This document shows, piece by piece, positions 1 through 12,060 of a stretch of 64,000 nucleotides of DNA. The translations under genes were made by a program, and so were the position numbers. This stretch comes from Glandiceps talaboti (lineage: Eukaryota; Hemichordata; Enteropneusta; Spengelidae): assembly GCF_964340395.1 (NCBI RefSeq), contig NC_135571.1, forward strand, positions 14,557,046 to 14,621,045, read 5' to 3'. The number at the start of each line of letters is the position of its first letter. The stretch's first letter is position 1. Under the pieces are notes generated by a model. It was not told the DNA's origin, did no database searches, and was given only the letters and a program-made list of their open reading frames with translations.

Positions 1-1815
1 AGGTACACATTGTAATGACTACTCACTATGAATGTAAGCTTAGAGACAGGTACACATTGTAATGACTACTACACTATGAATGTAAGCTTAGAGACAGGTA
101 CACATTGTAATGACCACTAAACTATGAATGTAAGCTTAGAGACAGGTATACATTGTCATGACTACTACACTATGAATGTAAGCTTAGAGACAGGTACACA
201 TTGTAATGACTACTACACTATGAATGTAAGCTTAGAGACAGATACACATTGTAATGACTACTACACTATGAATGTAAGCTTAGAGACAGATATACATTGT
301 CATGACTACTACACTATGAATGTAAGCTTAGAGACAGGTACACATTGTAATGACTACTACACTATGAATGTAAGCTTAGAGACAGGTACACATTGTAATG
401 ACTACTACACTATGAATGTAAGCTTAGAGACAGGTACACATTGTAATGACTACTACACTATGAATGTAAGCTTAGAGACAGATACACATTATATGACTAC
501 TACACTATGAATGTAAGCTTAGAGACAGGTACACATTGTAATGACTACTACACTATGAATGTAAGCTTAGAGACAGGTACACATTGTCGTGACTATTACA
601 CTATGAATGTAAGCTTAGAGACAGGTACACATTGTAATGACTACTACACTATGAATGTAAGCTTAGAGACAGATACACATTGTAATGACTACTACACTAT
701 GAATGTAAGCTTAGAGACAGATATACATTGTCATGACTACTACACTATGAATGTAAGCTTAGAGACAGGTACACATTGTAATGACTACTACACTATGAAT
801 GTAAGCTTAGAGACAGGTACACATTGTAATGACTACTACACTATGAATGTAAGCTTAGAGACAGGTACACATTGTAATGACTACTACACTATGAATGTAA
901 GCTTAGAGACAGATACACATTGTAATGACTACTACACTATGAATGTAAGCTTAGAGACAGGTACACATTGTAATGACTACTACACTATGAATGTAAGCTT
1001 AGAGACAGGTACACATTGTCGTGACTACTACACTATGAATGTAGGCTTAGAGACAGGTACACATTGTAATGACTACTACACCATGAATGTAAGCTTAGAG
1101 ACAGATACACATTGTAATGATTACTACACTATGAATGTAAGCTTAGAGACAGGTACACATTGTAATGATTACTACACCATGAATGTAGGCTTAGAGACAG
1201 GTACACATTGTCATGATTACCACACCATGAATGTAAGCTTAGAGACAGGTACACATTGTAATGATTACTACACTATGAATGTAAGCTCAGAGACAGGTAC
1301 ACACTGTCATGACCACTAAACCATGTATGTAAGCTCAGAGACAGGTACACATTGTCATGACTACCACACCATGAATGTAAGCTTAGAGACAGGTACACAT
1401 TGTAATGACTACTCACTATGAATGTAAGCTTAGAGACAGATACACAATGTACATGTAATGGCTACTACACTATGAATGTAAGCTTAGAGACAGGTACACA
1501 TTGTAATGACTACTACACCATGAATGTAAGCTTAGAGACAGATACACAATGTACATGTCATGACTACTACACTATGAATGTAAGCTTAGAGACAGGTACA
1601 CACTGTCGTGACTACCACACTATGAATGTAAGCTTAGAGACAGATACACATTGTAATGACTACTACACCATGAATGTAGGCTTAGAGACAGATACACATT
1701 GTAATGACTACTACACTATGAATGTAAGCTTAGAGACAGATACACATTGTCATGACTACTACACCATGAATGTAAGCTTAGAGACAGGTACACATTGTCG
1801 TCATGACTACTAAAC
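1..1815. repeat. 48-bp minisatellite, about 37 copies, running off the left edge
   Basis: Each unit has a HindIII site (GTAAGCTTAGAGACA) followed by a TACACATTGT segment and ATGACTACTACACTATGA. The unit is 48 bp, so the plus strand stays open and reads as a 16-residue repeat (NVSLETGTHCNDYYTM). This ORF is broken by 47-bp and other odd-length units near 30, 488, 1320 and 1420. Variant units (GATATACATTGTCATG at about 290 and 721) recur about 431 bp apart, which suggests a nine-unit higher-order repeat. No start context, signal peptide or flanking coding sequence supports a real protein. Variation rises toward the right end. Confidence 0.97.
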
Positions 1816-2541
<726 letters not shown>

Positions 2542-3224
2542 AACTGCATTTTGTGGAAAAGTAATCGTTGATGTCTGCCTGTTCTATACATAATGGCGTC
2601 TTTAATGAGCGCAACGAGTAACATATGGCATCAACGGAAGTAGTATAGGAGTCTCCTACTTGGTCATTTATTTATTCTACCTTTCAAATATATACATCAA
2701 TCCACAATTCTACCTTTTGATATTGCCATTAAGGTAGAGACATTAAAAATGAACGTGATGCAATTATGAAACTTAATAATTGTACTCGAAATCAATAAAT
2801 AGTATTGATTTACAAGCATTTCGTGTGAAAACAGAGACATTCTTTTTATAGCAGCAAATAAAACAAACACCCTATGCAGTTGTAAATGGTCGGTGTACAT
2901 ATACAATCAAGGAAGGTAAAACGTGATATAGATAGTACATGTAAAACGAACGTGTCCCTTGGCAGGAAGACTGGCTTAATTGACTTGAATTGAGATTGAA
3001 GCTATGGTGTCCACTCTGCTTGCTTTCTTGATTGATTTCCGTCAGTGTTAAATATAGCTTCCTTTGACATTTGCACATAAAAAATCCAATAACTGTCGTT
3101 TGCTTGCAAAAAAAAAATACTTTTTTTGAATTAAAATACTGTATTTAGTATAAACTATGTAGTCTTATATTGAACAGAATTGCAAAAACAACCTTTGCGT
3201 TATTAATACGAATTGGTGACAGTT
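2542..3224. other. Unique AT-rich DNA, nothing recognised
   Basis: Two short minus-strand ORFs (69 and 68 codons) overlap here but show no recognisable domain or exon signals. I see no repeat structure. Confidence 0.55.
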
Positions 3225-3385
3225 CTTATATTATACTGTTATGTAGAGAAACAACAAACTTAAGGAGACATTTTCTTTATATTATACTGTTATGTAGATA
3301 AACAACAAACTTAAGGAGACATATTCTTTATATTATACTGTTATGTAGATAAACAACAAACTTAAGGAGACATATTCTTTGTATT
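3225..3385. repeat. 51-bp tandem repeat, three copies
   Basis: The block TTATATTATACTGTTATGTA followed by AAACAACAAACTTAAGGAGA recurs at a 51-bp spacing (ACTG at 3235, 3286 and 3337). Copies differ at only a few positions, so the triplication looks recent. Confidence 0.95.
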
Positions 3386-4689
3386 TTTCTTCTCATTTTT
3401 ACCCCTGGTATGTTTTTACTATGGTATCACTACCAATTAATCACCACGGCAGGCTATATATCATTGTTACGTGACACATGCCTTGAAATTGAAGCAAACA
3501 TTGTGAAACTGTATATTTTTTTCTATATCAATGCCTTGTGGAAATCTGCAGCCAAAGATAACAGATATAATCTGTATTATTGCGGTTATGACTCAGCTCG
3601 AGAAGATCGATACAATGTATTCGTAATCAGATGACGTGTAATTTACGTATATAGTCTGATACACACGTCGTTGTAGTGTTGTATGTAGTACGTACATATG
3701 GAATGACCTTTTATCAAAACACATTGCTCACAATATCTGTTTCCCATTTAAATACACTTTGAGCTGTTTGTCTATTTAAACAAATGTGGTATATGTTTTA
3801 TATGAGTGCATTGTCCATAATAGGCAAATCCCCAATGAGCTAATGAAAACACCTAGGCAGTTCGACTAGTCATCTGTGATCGTCTGTCTATGGACAGCTC
3901 TATTTCGAACACTCACAACTCTCAATTTCAACCAAACCTGGTTTAAATGTAACAAATTAATGGCGCATAAGCAAGTCGATTTATTTCAGGATTGTCGAAA
4001 GCGGCCATATTTAATAAAAGACTTACCATTTTCACTTATAACTCAAGAAGCTGAATACATAGACTCTGTGATTCAAGTGTCTATATCTATATCTATATCT
4101 ATAATCAGTATCAAGTTTTGTTATAAGATCTTCACCTAACCTTAACCTTCATGGCCGAACAGGAGTTTGCAGTGTAACTGGAATCGTTGTGTCCAGAGAC
4201 ACCGTGCACCACCTAAGCGTCTGAACCTAGCAGATGTTAATAAAAGTGATCTGACCTTCACCTTCAAGGTCAAATAGCAATCTGTTTAAAAACGTAGGAT
4301 TTTGTAAATTAGAACACCATATTATAAAAGTGCCTAAGTCAAATGTCATTAGATGAAAGCTTTCTCGTAACTCTCTAACCCAAGACCATGACACTCATAT
4401 TCAAGTTCATCTAGCAAATTATTCAGGCAGTTGTCGTGATTCATAACATTCCAAATAGTTCAATTTCTCACACTGTTTTTTTTACGACTTTCTATGTATG
4501 GTCCTATATAGACATGTTTAAGTGCCTTACTTTAGACATACATTATAAGAACATTGACATAAGTATGTGTTCAGTCGTAGAAGACTTAGTAAATATATAC
4601 ACACAGTCATGAAGGAGGGAATGCTGTTTCGTTTCAACATGGTACAGTCATGCAGTGTTCGAATAAAGATAAAATTGAACACATTCAAG
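3386..4689. other. Unique AT-rich DNA with a short (TATATC)n tract
   Basis: A hexanucleotide tract (CTATATCTATATC) lies at about 4080-4105. Around 4140-4290 there are spaced copies of CCTTNANCTTCAAGGTCA-type words, which look like an old interspersed repeat. The 74- and 87-codon ORFs at 3410 and 3876 have no recognisable content. Confidence 0.5.
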
Positions 4690-4997
4690 TATAATTATCA
4701 AGTACTAACCTAACATAACTGTACACTTATCAAGTACTAACCTAACATAACTGTACACTTATCAAGTACTAACCTAACATAACCGTCCACTTATCAAGTA
4801 CTAACCTAACATAACTGTACACTTATCAAGTACTAACCTAACATAACTGTATACTTATCAAGTAATAACCTAACATAACCGTACATTAACCAAGTACTAA
4901 CCTAACATAACTGTACACTTATCAAGTACTAACCTAACATAACTGTACACTTATCAAGTACTAACCTAACATAACCGTACACTTATCAAGTACTTAT
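4690..4997. repeat. 32-bp minisatellite, about 9.5 copies
   Basis: The unit is TTATCAAGTACTAACCTAAC plus ATAACTGTACAC, repeated at 32-bp spacing with single-base variants. Its last partial unit merges directly into the next array through an inverted repeat. Confidence 0.96.
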
Positions 4998-5008
4998 GTA
5001 CTTGATAA
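4983..5008. repeat. Perfect 11-bp hairpin at the junction of two arrays
   Basis: TTATCAAGTAC (4983-4993), a 4-base TTAT loop, then GTACTTGATAA (4998-5008). The left arm belongs to the 32-bp array and the right arm immediately precedes the 33-bp array. Confidence 0.95.
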
Positions 5009-6221
5009 TTAATTGTGATTGGTACAACACAATTAATGTCTGTAATTACGATTGGTACAACACAATTAATGTCTGTAATTACGATTGGTACAACACAATT
5101 AATGTCTGTTATTACGATTGGTACAACACAATTAATGTCTGTCATTACGATTGGTACAACACAATTAATGTCTGTCATTACGATTGGTACAACACAATTA
5201 ATGTCTGTAATTACGATTGGTACAACACAATTAATGTCTGTCATTACGATTGGTGCAACACAATTAATGTCTGTCATTACGATTGGTGCAACACAATTAA
5301 TGTCTGTCATTACGATTGGTACAACACAATTAATGTCTGTCATTGCGATTGGTACAACACAATTAATGTCTGTCATTACGATTGGTACAACACAATTAAT
5401 GTCTGTAATTACGATTGGTATAACACAATTAATGTCTGACATTACGATTGGTACAACACAATTAATGTCTGTAATTACGATTGGTACAACACAATTAATG
5501 TCTGTCATTACGATTGGTACAACACGATTAATGTATGTCATTACGATTGGTACAACACGATTAATGTCTGTCATTACGATTGGTACAACACGATTAATGT
5601 CTGTCATTACGATTGGTACAACACAATTAATGTCTGTAATTCCGATTGGTACAACACAATTAATGTCTGTAATTACGATTGGTATAACACAATTAATGTC
5701 TGACATTACGATTGGTACAACACAATTAATGTCTGTAATTACGATTAGCACAACACAATTAATGTCTGTCATTACGATTGGTACAACACAATTAATGTCT
5801 GTAATTACGATTGGTACAACACAATTAATGTCTGTCATTACGATTGGTACAAAACAATTAATGTCTGTAATTACGATTGGTACAACACAATTAATGTCTG
5901 TCATTACGATTGGTACAACACAATTAATGTCTGTAATTACGATTGGTATAACACAATTAATGTCTGACATTACGATTGGTACAACACAATTAATGTCTGT
6001 AATTACGATTAGCACAACACAATTAATGTCTGTCATTACGATTGGTACAACACAATTAATGTCTGTAATTACGATTGGTACAACACAATTAATGTCTGTC
6101 ATTACGATTGGTACAACACAATTAATGTCTGTAATTACGATTGGTACAACACAATTAATGTCTGTAATTACGATTGGTACAACACAATTAATGTCTGTAA
6201 TTACGATTGGTACAACACAAT
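5009..6221. repeat. 33-bp minisatellite, about 37 copies, open on both strands
   Basis: The unit is ACGATTGGTACAACACAATT plus AATGTCTGTNATT. At 33 bp with no stop in several frames, it yields long ORFs on both strands (11-residue repeats IGTTQLMSVIT on plus, TDINCVVPIVM on minus). A marker variant (GGTATAACAC) occurs at 5411, 5675 and 5939, exactly 264 bp apart, so eight units form a higher-order repeat. Simultaneous openness on both strands argues that the ORFs are by-products of the unit, not genes. Confidence 0.96.
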
Positions 6222-6889
6222 CATCAGTAAACCCGTTGCCATTGAATCAAAATAGTAAATGGATTAAGATTATGTCAAAGATAGTCGGTCTGAATCACAG
6301 ATGACTTATCTACAGTAAACAAACCTTAATATCATGCCATCAGACTTATTGTTGCCAATCTATGTAAATAGTAATACTACATTCGTTAAGTATATCAAAT
6401 AGCCCAGGGATTAAAATTCAAAGAAGGCGTTTGATTGTTCCCTATGATAACATTCACTGAGATGCTACCTTGACCTACTACCTACTTGACCTGTAACTAT
6501 ATCCACTGTTTATTTATCATGTCTAATCTCAAGTTCATGGTTTTTATTCACATATTGCAGAAACATGCAGAAACTTTCTCATTAATACTCACTGTTTCAC
6601 ACCTCTAAAGTTCTTCTGAGTTTATTAAATGTATATACATGTATGTACTATACACATATTCCTAGATGGTGGTCAAACATGCTGCTAATCTCTCACTCAT
6701 CGTAGTTCGTTTGTCTACACTATTTGTCAAAATCTAAATCTCAAAAGTTCCATCTCATCATATTTTTATGTGTTGACATCATATAATTATATATCATTAC
6801 TGGTTACTGATATGTCTGTGGTAGTGTCAATCAACTTATGTGGATGTTACAGATTTCCGATGTATTTTATCCCTCACGGAAAGTTCCTA
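6222..6889. other. Unique AT-rich DNA, nothing recognised
   Basis: No repeat period, recognisable protein or RNA structure seen. Confidence 0.55.
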
Positions 6890-7050
6890 AAGCATTCCTA
6901 TAAGATTATTCCTATAAGATGTTATAGTATTTTGGCCCCATTCTTAAAGGAATACTTTACAATTCCTATAGGAATTAGGATAGTCCTAAAGGAATCTTTT
7001 AGGACAGTCCTATAGGAACGATCAGTCCTATAGGAATCCTATAAGAATAC
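6890..7050. repeat. Cluster of TCCTATAGGA palindromes and variants
   Basis: At least eight copies of a 10-12-bp near-palindrome (TTCCTATAAG, TTCCTATAGGAA, GTCCTAAAGGAA, GTCCTATAGGAA and similar) are irregularly spaced in about 160 bp. The spacing is not a fixed period, so this is not an ordinary tandem repeat. Confidence 0.85.
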
Positions 7051-7079
7051 TATAGACCATTTCCGTAAGGGATATATTT

Positions 7080-7130
7080 ACATTAGCGAATAAACTATGA
7101 ATTTACATTAGCGAATAAACTATGAATTTA
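7080..7130. repeat. 25-bp tandem duplication
   Basis: ACATTAGCGAATAAACTATG plus AATTT occurs twice back to back without a mismatch. Confidence 0.95.
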
Positions 7131-7248
7131 AGTTAATTGAAAAGACCTTATAAGTCCTTGATTTGTGATATACGTAAGTACATTATCTGTGATGAATGGC
7201 TATTAAGTGTGGATTGTAATCCATTCTTTTGATAGGTATGTCATATTA

Positions 7249-7249
<1 letters not shown>

Positions 7250-7295
<46 letters not shown>

Positions 7296-7391
7296 TGTCT
7301 GTCTGTCTGTCTGTGTCTGTCTGTCTGTCTGTCTGTGTGTGTGTGTGGGGGGGTGTATGTATGTATGTGTGTATGTGTGTATGTGTGTGTG

Positions 7392-7425
<34 letters not shown>

Positions 7426-7430
7426 CCTAC

Positions 7431-7461
<31 letters not shown>

Positions 7462-7520
7462 ACTGTCTGTTGTCTGTATGTATGTATGTATGTATGTATG
7501 TATGTATGTATGTATGTGTG
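7250..7520. repeat. Compound (GT)n/(CTGT)n/(GTAT)n microsatellite
   Basis: Blocks of GT, CTGT and GTAT alternate with a short G run. The three plus-strand ORFs over it (Cys/Val/Leu/Tyr-rich) are simple-sequence artefacts. Confidence 0.98.
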
Positions 7521-7593
7521 TGTTATTATGAATGTTAGTGAATGCTATTTTGATATTTACCTGTCAAAATATATTCTTTTAAATTCAATTTCA

Positions 7594-7609
7594 TAATGGA
7601 TGGATGGAT

Positions 7610-7667
<58 letters not shown>
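7594..7667. repeat. (GGAT)n then (ACAG)n microsatellite
   Basis: Three GGAT units lead into about sixteen ACAG units. Confidence 0.97.
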
Positions 7668-8928
7668 ATTGTAAGTAAAAGGTTAACAATATCATACAGA
7701 AAAGCATGAGATTGGTATTATGTTCATATTCTCAATGCTACTGGAATAATAAGCCATCATTTTTAGCTTTGGTCGTGTATTGCATAGTAGCATATGGCTA
7801 AACCATGAAGTCTCGTTATCGCTCTTGTGTCAATGGAGGGGGGGGGGTAGTTTATGTAGTAAGCCAGTTGGCATCAGAAGTAGTTTATGCTACACACACG
7901 CAGCAGAAATCTACTTCACTCACTTCAAGCTAATCAGTCAGGAGGCGTACGTGCCAAGAACATATGATGTCGCGTGCAGGTGTGACGAACGATTCTAGAC
8001 TCCAAATAATGATTAAAAACGGTATTTGTAAACGTGGTACGCTTCGGCTAATCAACAGTAGGTTTTAACCCTCCCTCAACAGCTTTATCAAACGAGAACT
8101 CATTTCATAATTCGACAATTTATGTTGTTGCATAGTTACCAACGAGCTACAAGCATTCCTTGTATGGGGAAAAGTGATTGACAGCTGCTTACGTACGGTA
8201 CATAAGGCCATCTAACCAGTGTCAATTGTCATGGCTGTTAAAGGATCGTGTAAAAACATCATATACCCAACACAGAGACAATGCTTACGGCATGAACTTT
8301 TTAACAGCCAAAGGAAATACGTGTACCAGATTTAATGTATATTTCAGCAAAATTAGATTTTAATAAAGAAAGGACTCGCACTTTTCACTTACGCACATGC
8401 AATTACACAACGGATCTGCCGAAGGACATAATATTGCGCAATAAAAACGCAATGGCTTTGTGTAGAGACTGTACTACTACGACTATTATAATACTTCCAT
8501 TTTTAATGTCAAATTAGTAATACCATCACGAAGCACAGGTTCAAGCATGAGTGTCTGCAACACCTAAATCTTATATATTGGCATTCTTCCGCATAATTCT
8601 ATCACAAATGTATCACGATGAATAAAACTATGTCTTTGGATTGAGAGTAAAATACATATTTTATTGACAAAGGTTTCTGAACAAATTAATATAATGTTGA
8701 AATGTCTACTTCCTGGAATCCATATCGATGTGCATATTAGGACAGTCTATAGTACCAGCAACTTTGCCGCCAAATGTTATCATAAAAAGTGTTGAGCTAC
8801 AAAATATCAATGTACTACTATCTGTTGTCAATCTCTTGTCAGCATACATATGGTGATGCCATCAAACACCACACCATCTACCAATTAGTCAAACTGTTAA
8901 TCTTTAATTAAAACTAAATGTCTGCGAA
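7668..8928. other. Unique DNA, nothing recognised
   Basis: About 1.26 kb without tandem structure apart from a G run at about 7838. Short plus-strand ORFs (60-72 codons) at 7780, 8178 and 8335 resemble no known family and lack convincing splice signals. Confidence 0.5.
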
Positions 8929-9035
8929 GTGTGTGATTTTAAGTTATTGACATGTTGTGGGAGATGGTAGTGTAGAGCAGTGTGTGATTTTAAGTTATTG
9001 ACATGTTGTGGGAGATGGTAGTGTAGAGCAGTGTC
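8929..9035. repeat. 51-bp tandem duplication
   Basis: GTGTGTGATTTTAAGTTATT through GTGTAGAGCA occurs twice at exactly 51-bp spacing (8929 and 8980), with the start of a third copy. Confidence 0.95.
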
Positions 9036-9282
9036 TGATTTAAGGTTTACTGTGATTAATGACAAGGATTTACATCACCATGGCAATAAAATTATGATAT
9101 GAAAGCATGGTGATGTAGATCGTAACGTTGTATCGTGAGATGCATAACAACAAGCCAATGTTTCAATACATCACAGGGGTTGACAATACCGGTATGTGTC
9201 TCGCAGCAAAAAGTACGTCATGCATTAAACATTACACACATGAAACCTGTATAACCAAAGATAGCATTTACAGCAGCCATCC

Positions 9283-10280
9283 ATTCATACCCAGTACATA
9301 TCACAATCCATTGCCACCTTATACACATCACAGCACTGCCATCCATTCATACCCAGTACATATCACAATCCATTGCCACCTTATACATATCACAACTCTG
9401 TCATCCATTCATACCCAGTACATATCACAATCCATTGCCACCTTATACACATCACAACACTGCCATCCATTCATACCCAGTACATATCACAATCCATTGC
9501 CACCTTATACACATCACAACACTGCCATCCATTCATACCCAGTACATATCACAATCCATTCCCACCTTATACACATCACAACACTGCCATCCATTCATAC
9601 CCAGTACATATCACAATCCATTGCCACCTTATACACATCACAACACTGCCATCCATTCATACCCAGTACATATCACAATCCATTCCCACCTTATACACAT
9701 CACAACACTGCCATCCATTCATACCCAGTACATATCACAATCCATTGCCACCTTATACATATCACAACTCTGCCATCCATTCATACCCAGTACATATCAC
9801 AATCCATTGCCACCTTATACACATCACAACTCTGCCATCCATTCATACCCAGTACATATCACAATCCATTGCCACCTTATACATATCACAACTCTGCCAT
9901 CCATTCATACCCAGTACATATCACAATCCATTGCCACCTTATACATATCACAACTCTGCCATCCATTCATACCCAGTACATATCACAATCCATTGCCACC
10001 TTATACATATCACAACTCTGCCATCCATTCATACCCAGTACATATCACAATCCATTGCCACCTTATACATATCACAACTCTGCCATCCATTCATACCCAG
10101 TACATATCACAATCCATTGCCACCTTATACATATCACAACTCTGCCATCCATTCCTACCTTATACATATCACAATGCCGCCATCCATTCCCACCTTATAC
10201 ATATCACAACACTGCCACCCATTGCTACCTTATACATATCACAACACTGCCATCCATCCCTACCTCATACATATCACAAC
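9283..10280. repeat. 62-bp minisatellite, about 16 copies
   Basis: The unit runs CATCCATTCATACCCAGTAC, ATATCACAATCCATTGCCAC, CTTATACACATCACAACACT, GC. Because 62 is not a multiple of three, each frame cycles through the same three peptide segments (HPFIPSTYHNPLPPYT, AIHSYPVHITIHCHL, SIHTQYISQSIATLY), and all three plus frames stay open for about 300-400 codons. The last three units, from about 10150, are shortened and diverged. Confidence 0.97.
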
Positions 10281-11079
10281 ATAACATTATTTATGATATG
10301 TTGTGTTCCACTATAAACTATTGAACTGGTCAAACGTAAGTTGTTGATGTTTCCTTAATTGGTATAGTCTGTACCATTTGTAGTGAATTGTTGTAAATTC
10401 CTGCAATGGTCATCCCTATCATCAGGTAGAGTGTAGAGTTCTTATATTGTAAGCTGTTAATTAACAAATAAAACTTGCTCTCTGATGACATTATCGTCAG
10501 TCCATTGACAGTATATCCAATCATATAAATGATTTGCTACATTCAGGTTTTCTTAATAGATAATAACAGTCTGCGTAAATTCTCTTGTATGATATTTCCC
10601 TTCCCTTCCTATCAATAGAGCATCTGTTGTGTATCTTTGGAGTGTAATTTACGTTTCTGATAAAGTGATAACACGTTATTGTGTTAAGTCAACAGTATAT
10701 AGTGCCACATACACTGTTGAAGTACCTATATCAATTAGGTTTGTTTTTATTGCACAAACAACGAAAGATGAAGAGCAATAATCGTAGACAGTTTAGAACT
10801 GCTACCTTCGCAGAATAGTTCGCACATATCTGAAAAAAATAAGTAGACTGGGTTGACAAGAGTTTGCTAAGCAGTTGAACCTTACCGACTGATGAGATTC
10901 AGTTATATCTCTTGCTTAATCATTTGAGAAAATGGACGTCTTTACACTTGGCTAGATAGAGGATATGCCTAACAAACAAAATTAGTTGACAACAACCGCG
11001 CGAGATTAACAGTTATATGTTCTAAAATTCGCACGCACCAAAAAGAACCTAATACGCCTGAAATATAAAATAAGCGTAA
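10281..11079. other. Unique AT-rich DNA; probably includes the 3' flank of the Penelope-like relic
   Basis: No ORF or repeat stands out. The part next to 11080 lies downstream of the minus-strand GIY-YIG reading frame and may be its 3' non-coding region, but I see no terminal repeat that would prove it. Confidence 0.45.
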
Positions 11080-12060
11080 TTAGACCGGACATGATTTGAA
11101 TAATCTATTAATTCCAAGGGGTTCCAGCGTTCCGAGACGGAAAACGATTTCCTCTTCCTTCAACCTCAATTGATTCTCATCGCCAGAAACCTTACAAATT
11201 CCTGAAATAGACGTATCTGATACACTATGATCGTTAGTAATAAAATACACGGGATAGTTTCGATGTTTTTGTCAGGTCAGACGGAGATGTTCTACGAAAC
11301 TATCACCAAGACGACGTACATGTACAGTCGAACCTATATATAAAAAAACCCACATTTCTGGCATGTAATGCAATACACTACGTTAGTACTAATACAAGTA
11401 AATCTACTTGTAACAGCCACACTGTTCTTAGGGCCAAAAACATGATTAGTATTAATAATGAAACGACATGTACCGCATCGAGTACGATTGCATGGAAATG
11501 AACCAGCATTAACTTCCAATCCATGTTGTTCTGTATGGACCACCATATCTCTAAGACTGGTATCACGACGCCAAGCTGTTAAAGGTACTTCAGGAAACAA
11601 TGAATTGGTAACCCTATTAGAGCGTAAGATATTAAAATGATTGCATTTAATGTTCTTAACCCTTGTGGAAAAGGGATGGTATGTAAGAGTCAATATGGGA
11701 CGATCGTTGTTACTTTTCTGATCATGTGATTTGATACAAGCTTCCCTAGATAAAGATAACACCTTAAGTAAAGCTGCATTGGTAACCGACACTGGATAAC
11801 CACGTTGATGGAAGTACGTGCAAAATTCAGCAGCCCTTTCTCTGAAATCCAAATCACTACTACAAATACGACGTAAACGAAGTAATTGTGAATAGGGAAT
11901 GGAATCTTTACACCTATTAGGATGTGATGAACCATACTGCAAATATGAATGTGAATCAGTAGGTTTAGTATAAAGAGATGTAGCTATATCATCACCATCA
12001 ATTCTAAGGGAGATGTCAAGGAAATTGATAGTTAGTTCAGAAATATATGTAAATACAGTT
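11080..12060 (-). pseudogene. Penelope-like retroelement relic: end of reverse transcriptase plus GIY-YIG endonuclease
   Basis: Reading the minus strand from about 12060 to 11080 gives, in order: the end of the reverse transcriptase with NFLDISL and SLYTKPTDSHSYL; the thumb/linker motif IPYSQLLRLRRICSSD and FHQRGYP; a Cys-rich linker (CNRTRCGTCRFI); and a GIY-YIG nuclease (VVYCITCQKCGFFYIG). These motifs are hallmarks of Penelope-like elements. The main frame stops at 11334 beside a seven-A run (11342-11348). Shifting frame there continues into the conserved VRRLGDSFVEHLR and ends with EEEIVFRLGTLEPLGINRLF before a stop at 11080-11082, with a further in-frame TGA at 11272-11274. Upstream of about 12060 the frame is lost. 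The element is therefore 5'-truncated, frameshifted and inactive. The function assignment is strong; the exact clade is not determined. Confidence 0.93.

Noticed and set aside
4140-4290. CCTTNANCTTCAAGGTCA words as nuclear-receptor half-site clusters
   Set aside because: They look like a fragment of a common invertebrate interspersed repeat, and the AGGTCA match is expected by chance within it.
4966-6304. Repeat protein on either strand (TDINCVVPIVM or IGTTQLMSVIT)
   Set aside because: Both frames arise from the same 33-bp unit; no signal, no start context and no exons.
7207-7596. Cys/Val-rich ORFs resembling a disulphide-rich protein
   Set aside because: Direct translation of (GT)n, (CTGT)n and (GTAT)n microsatellites.
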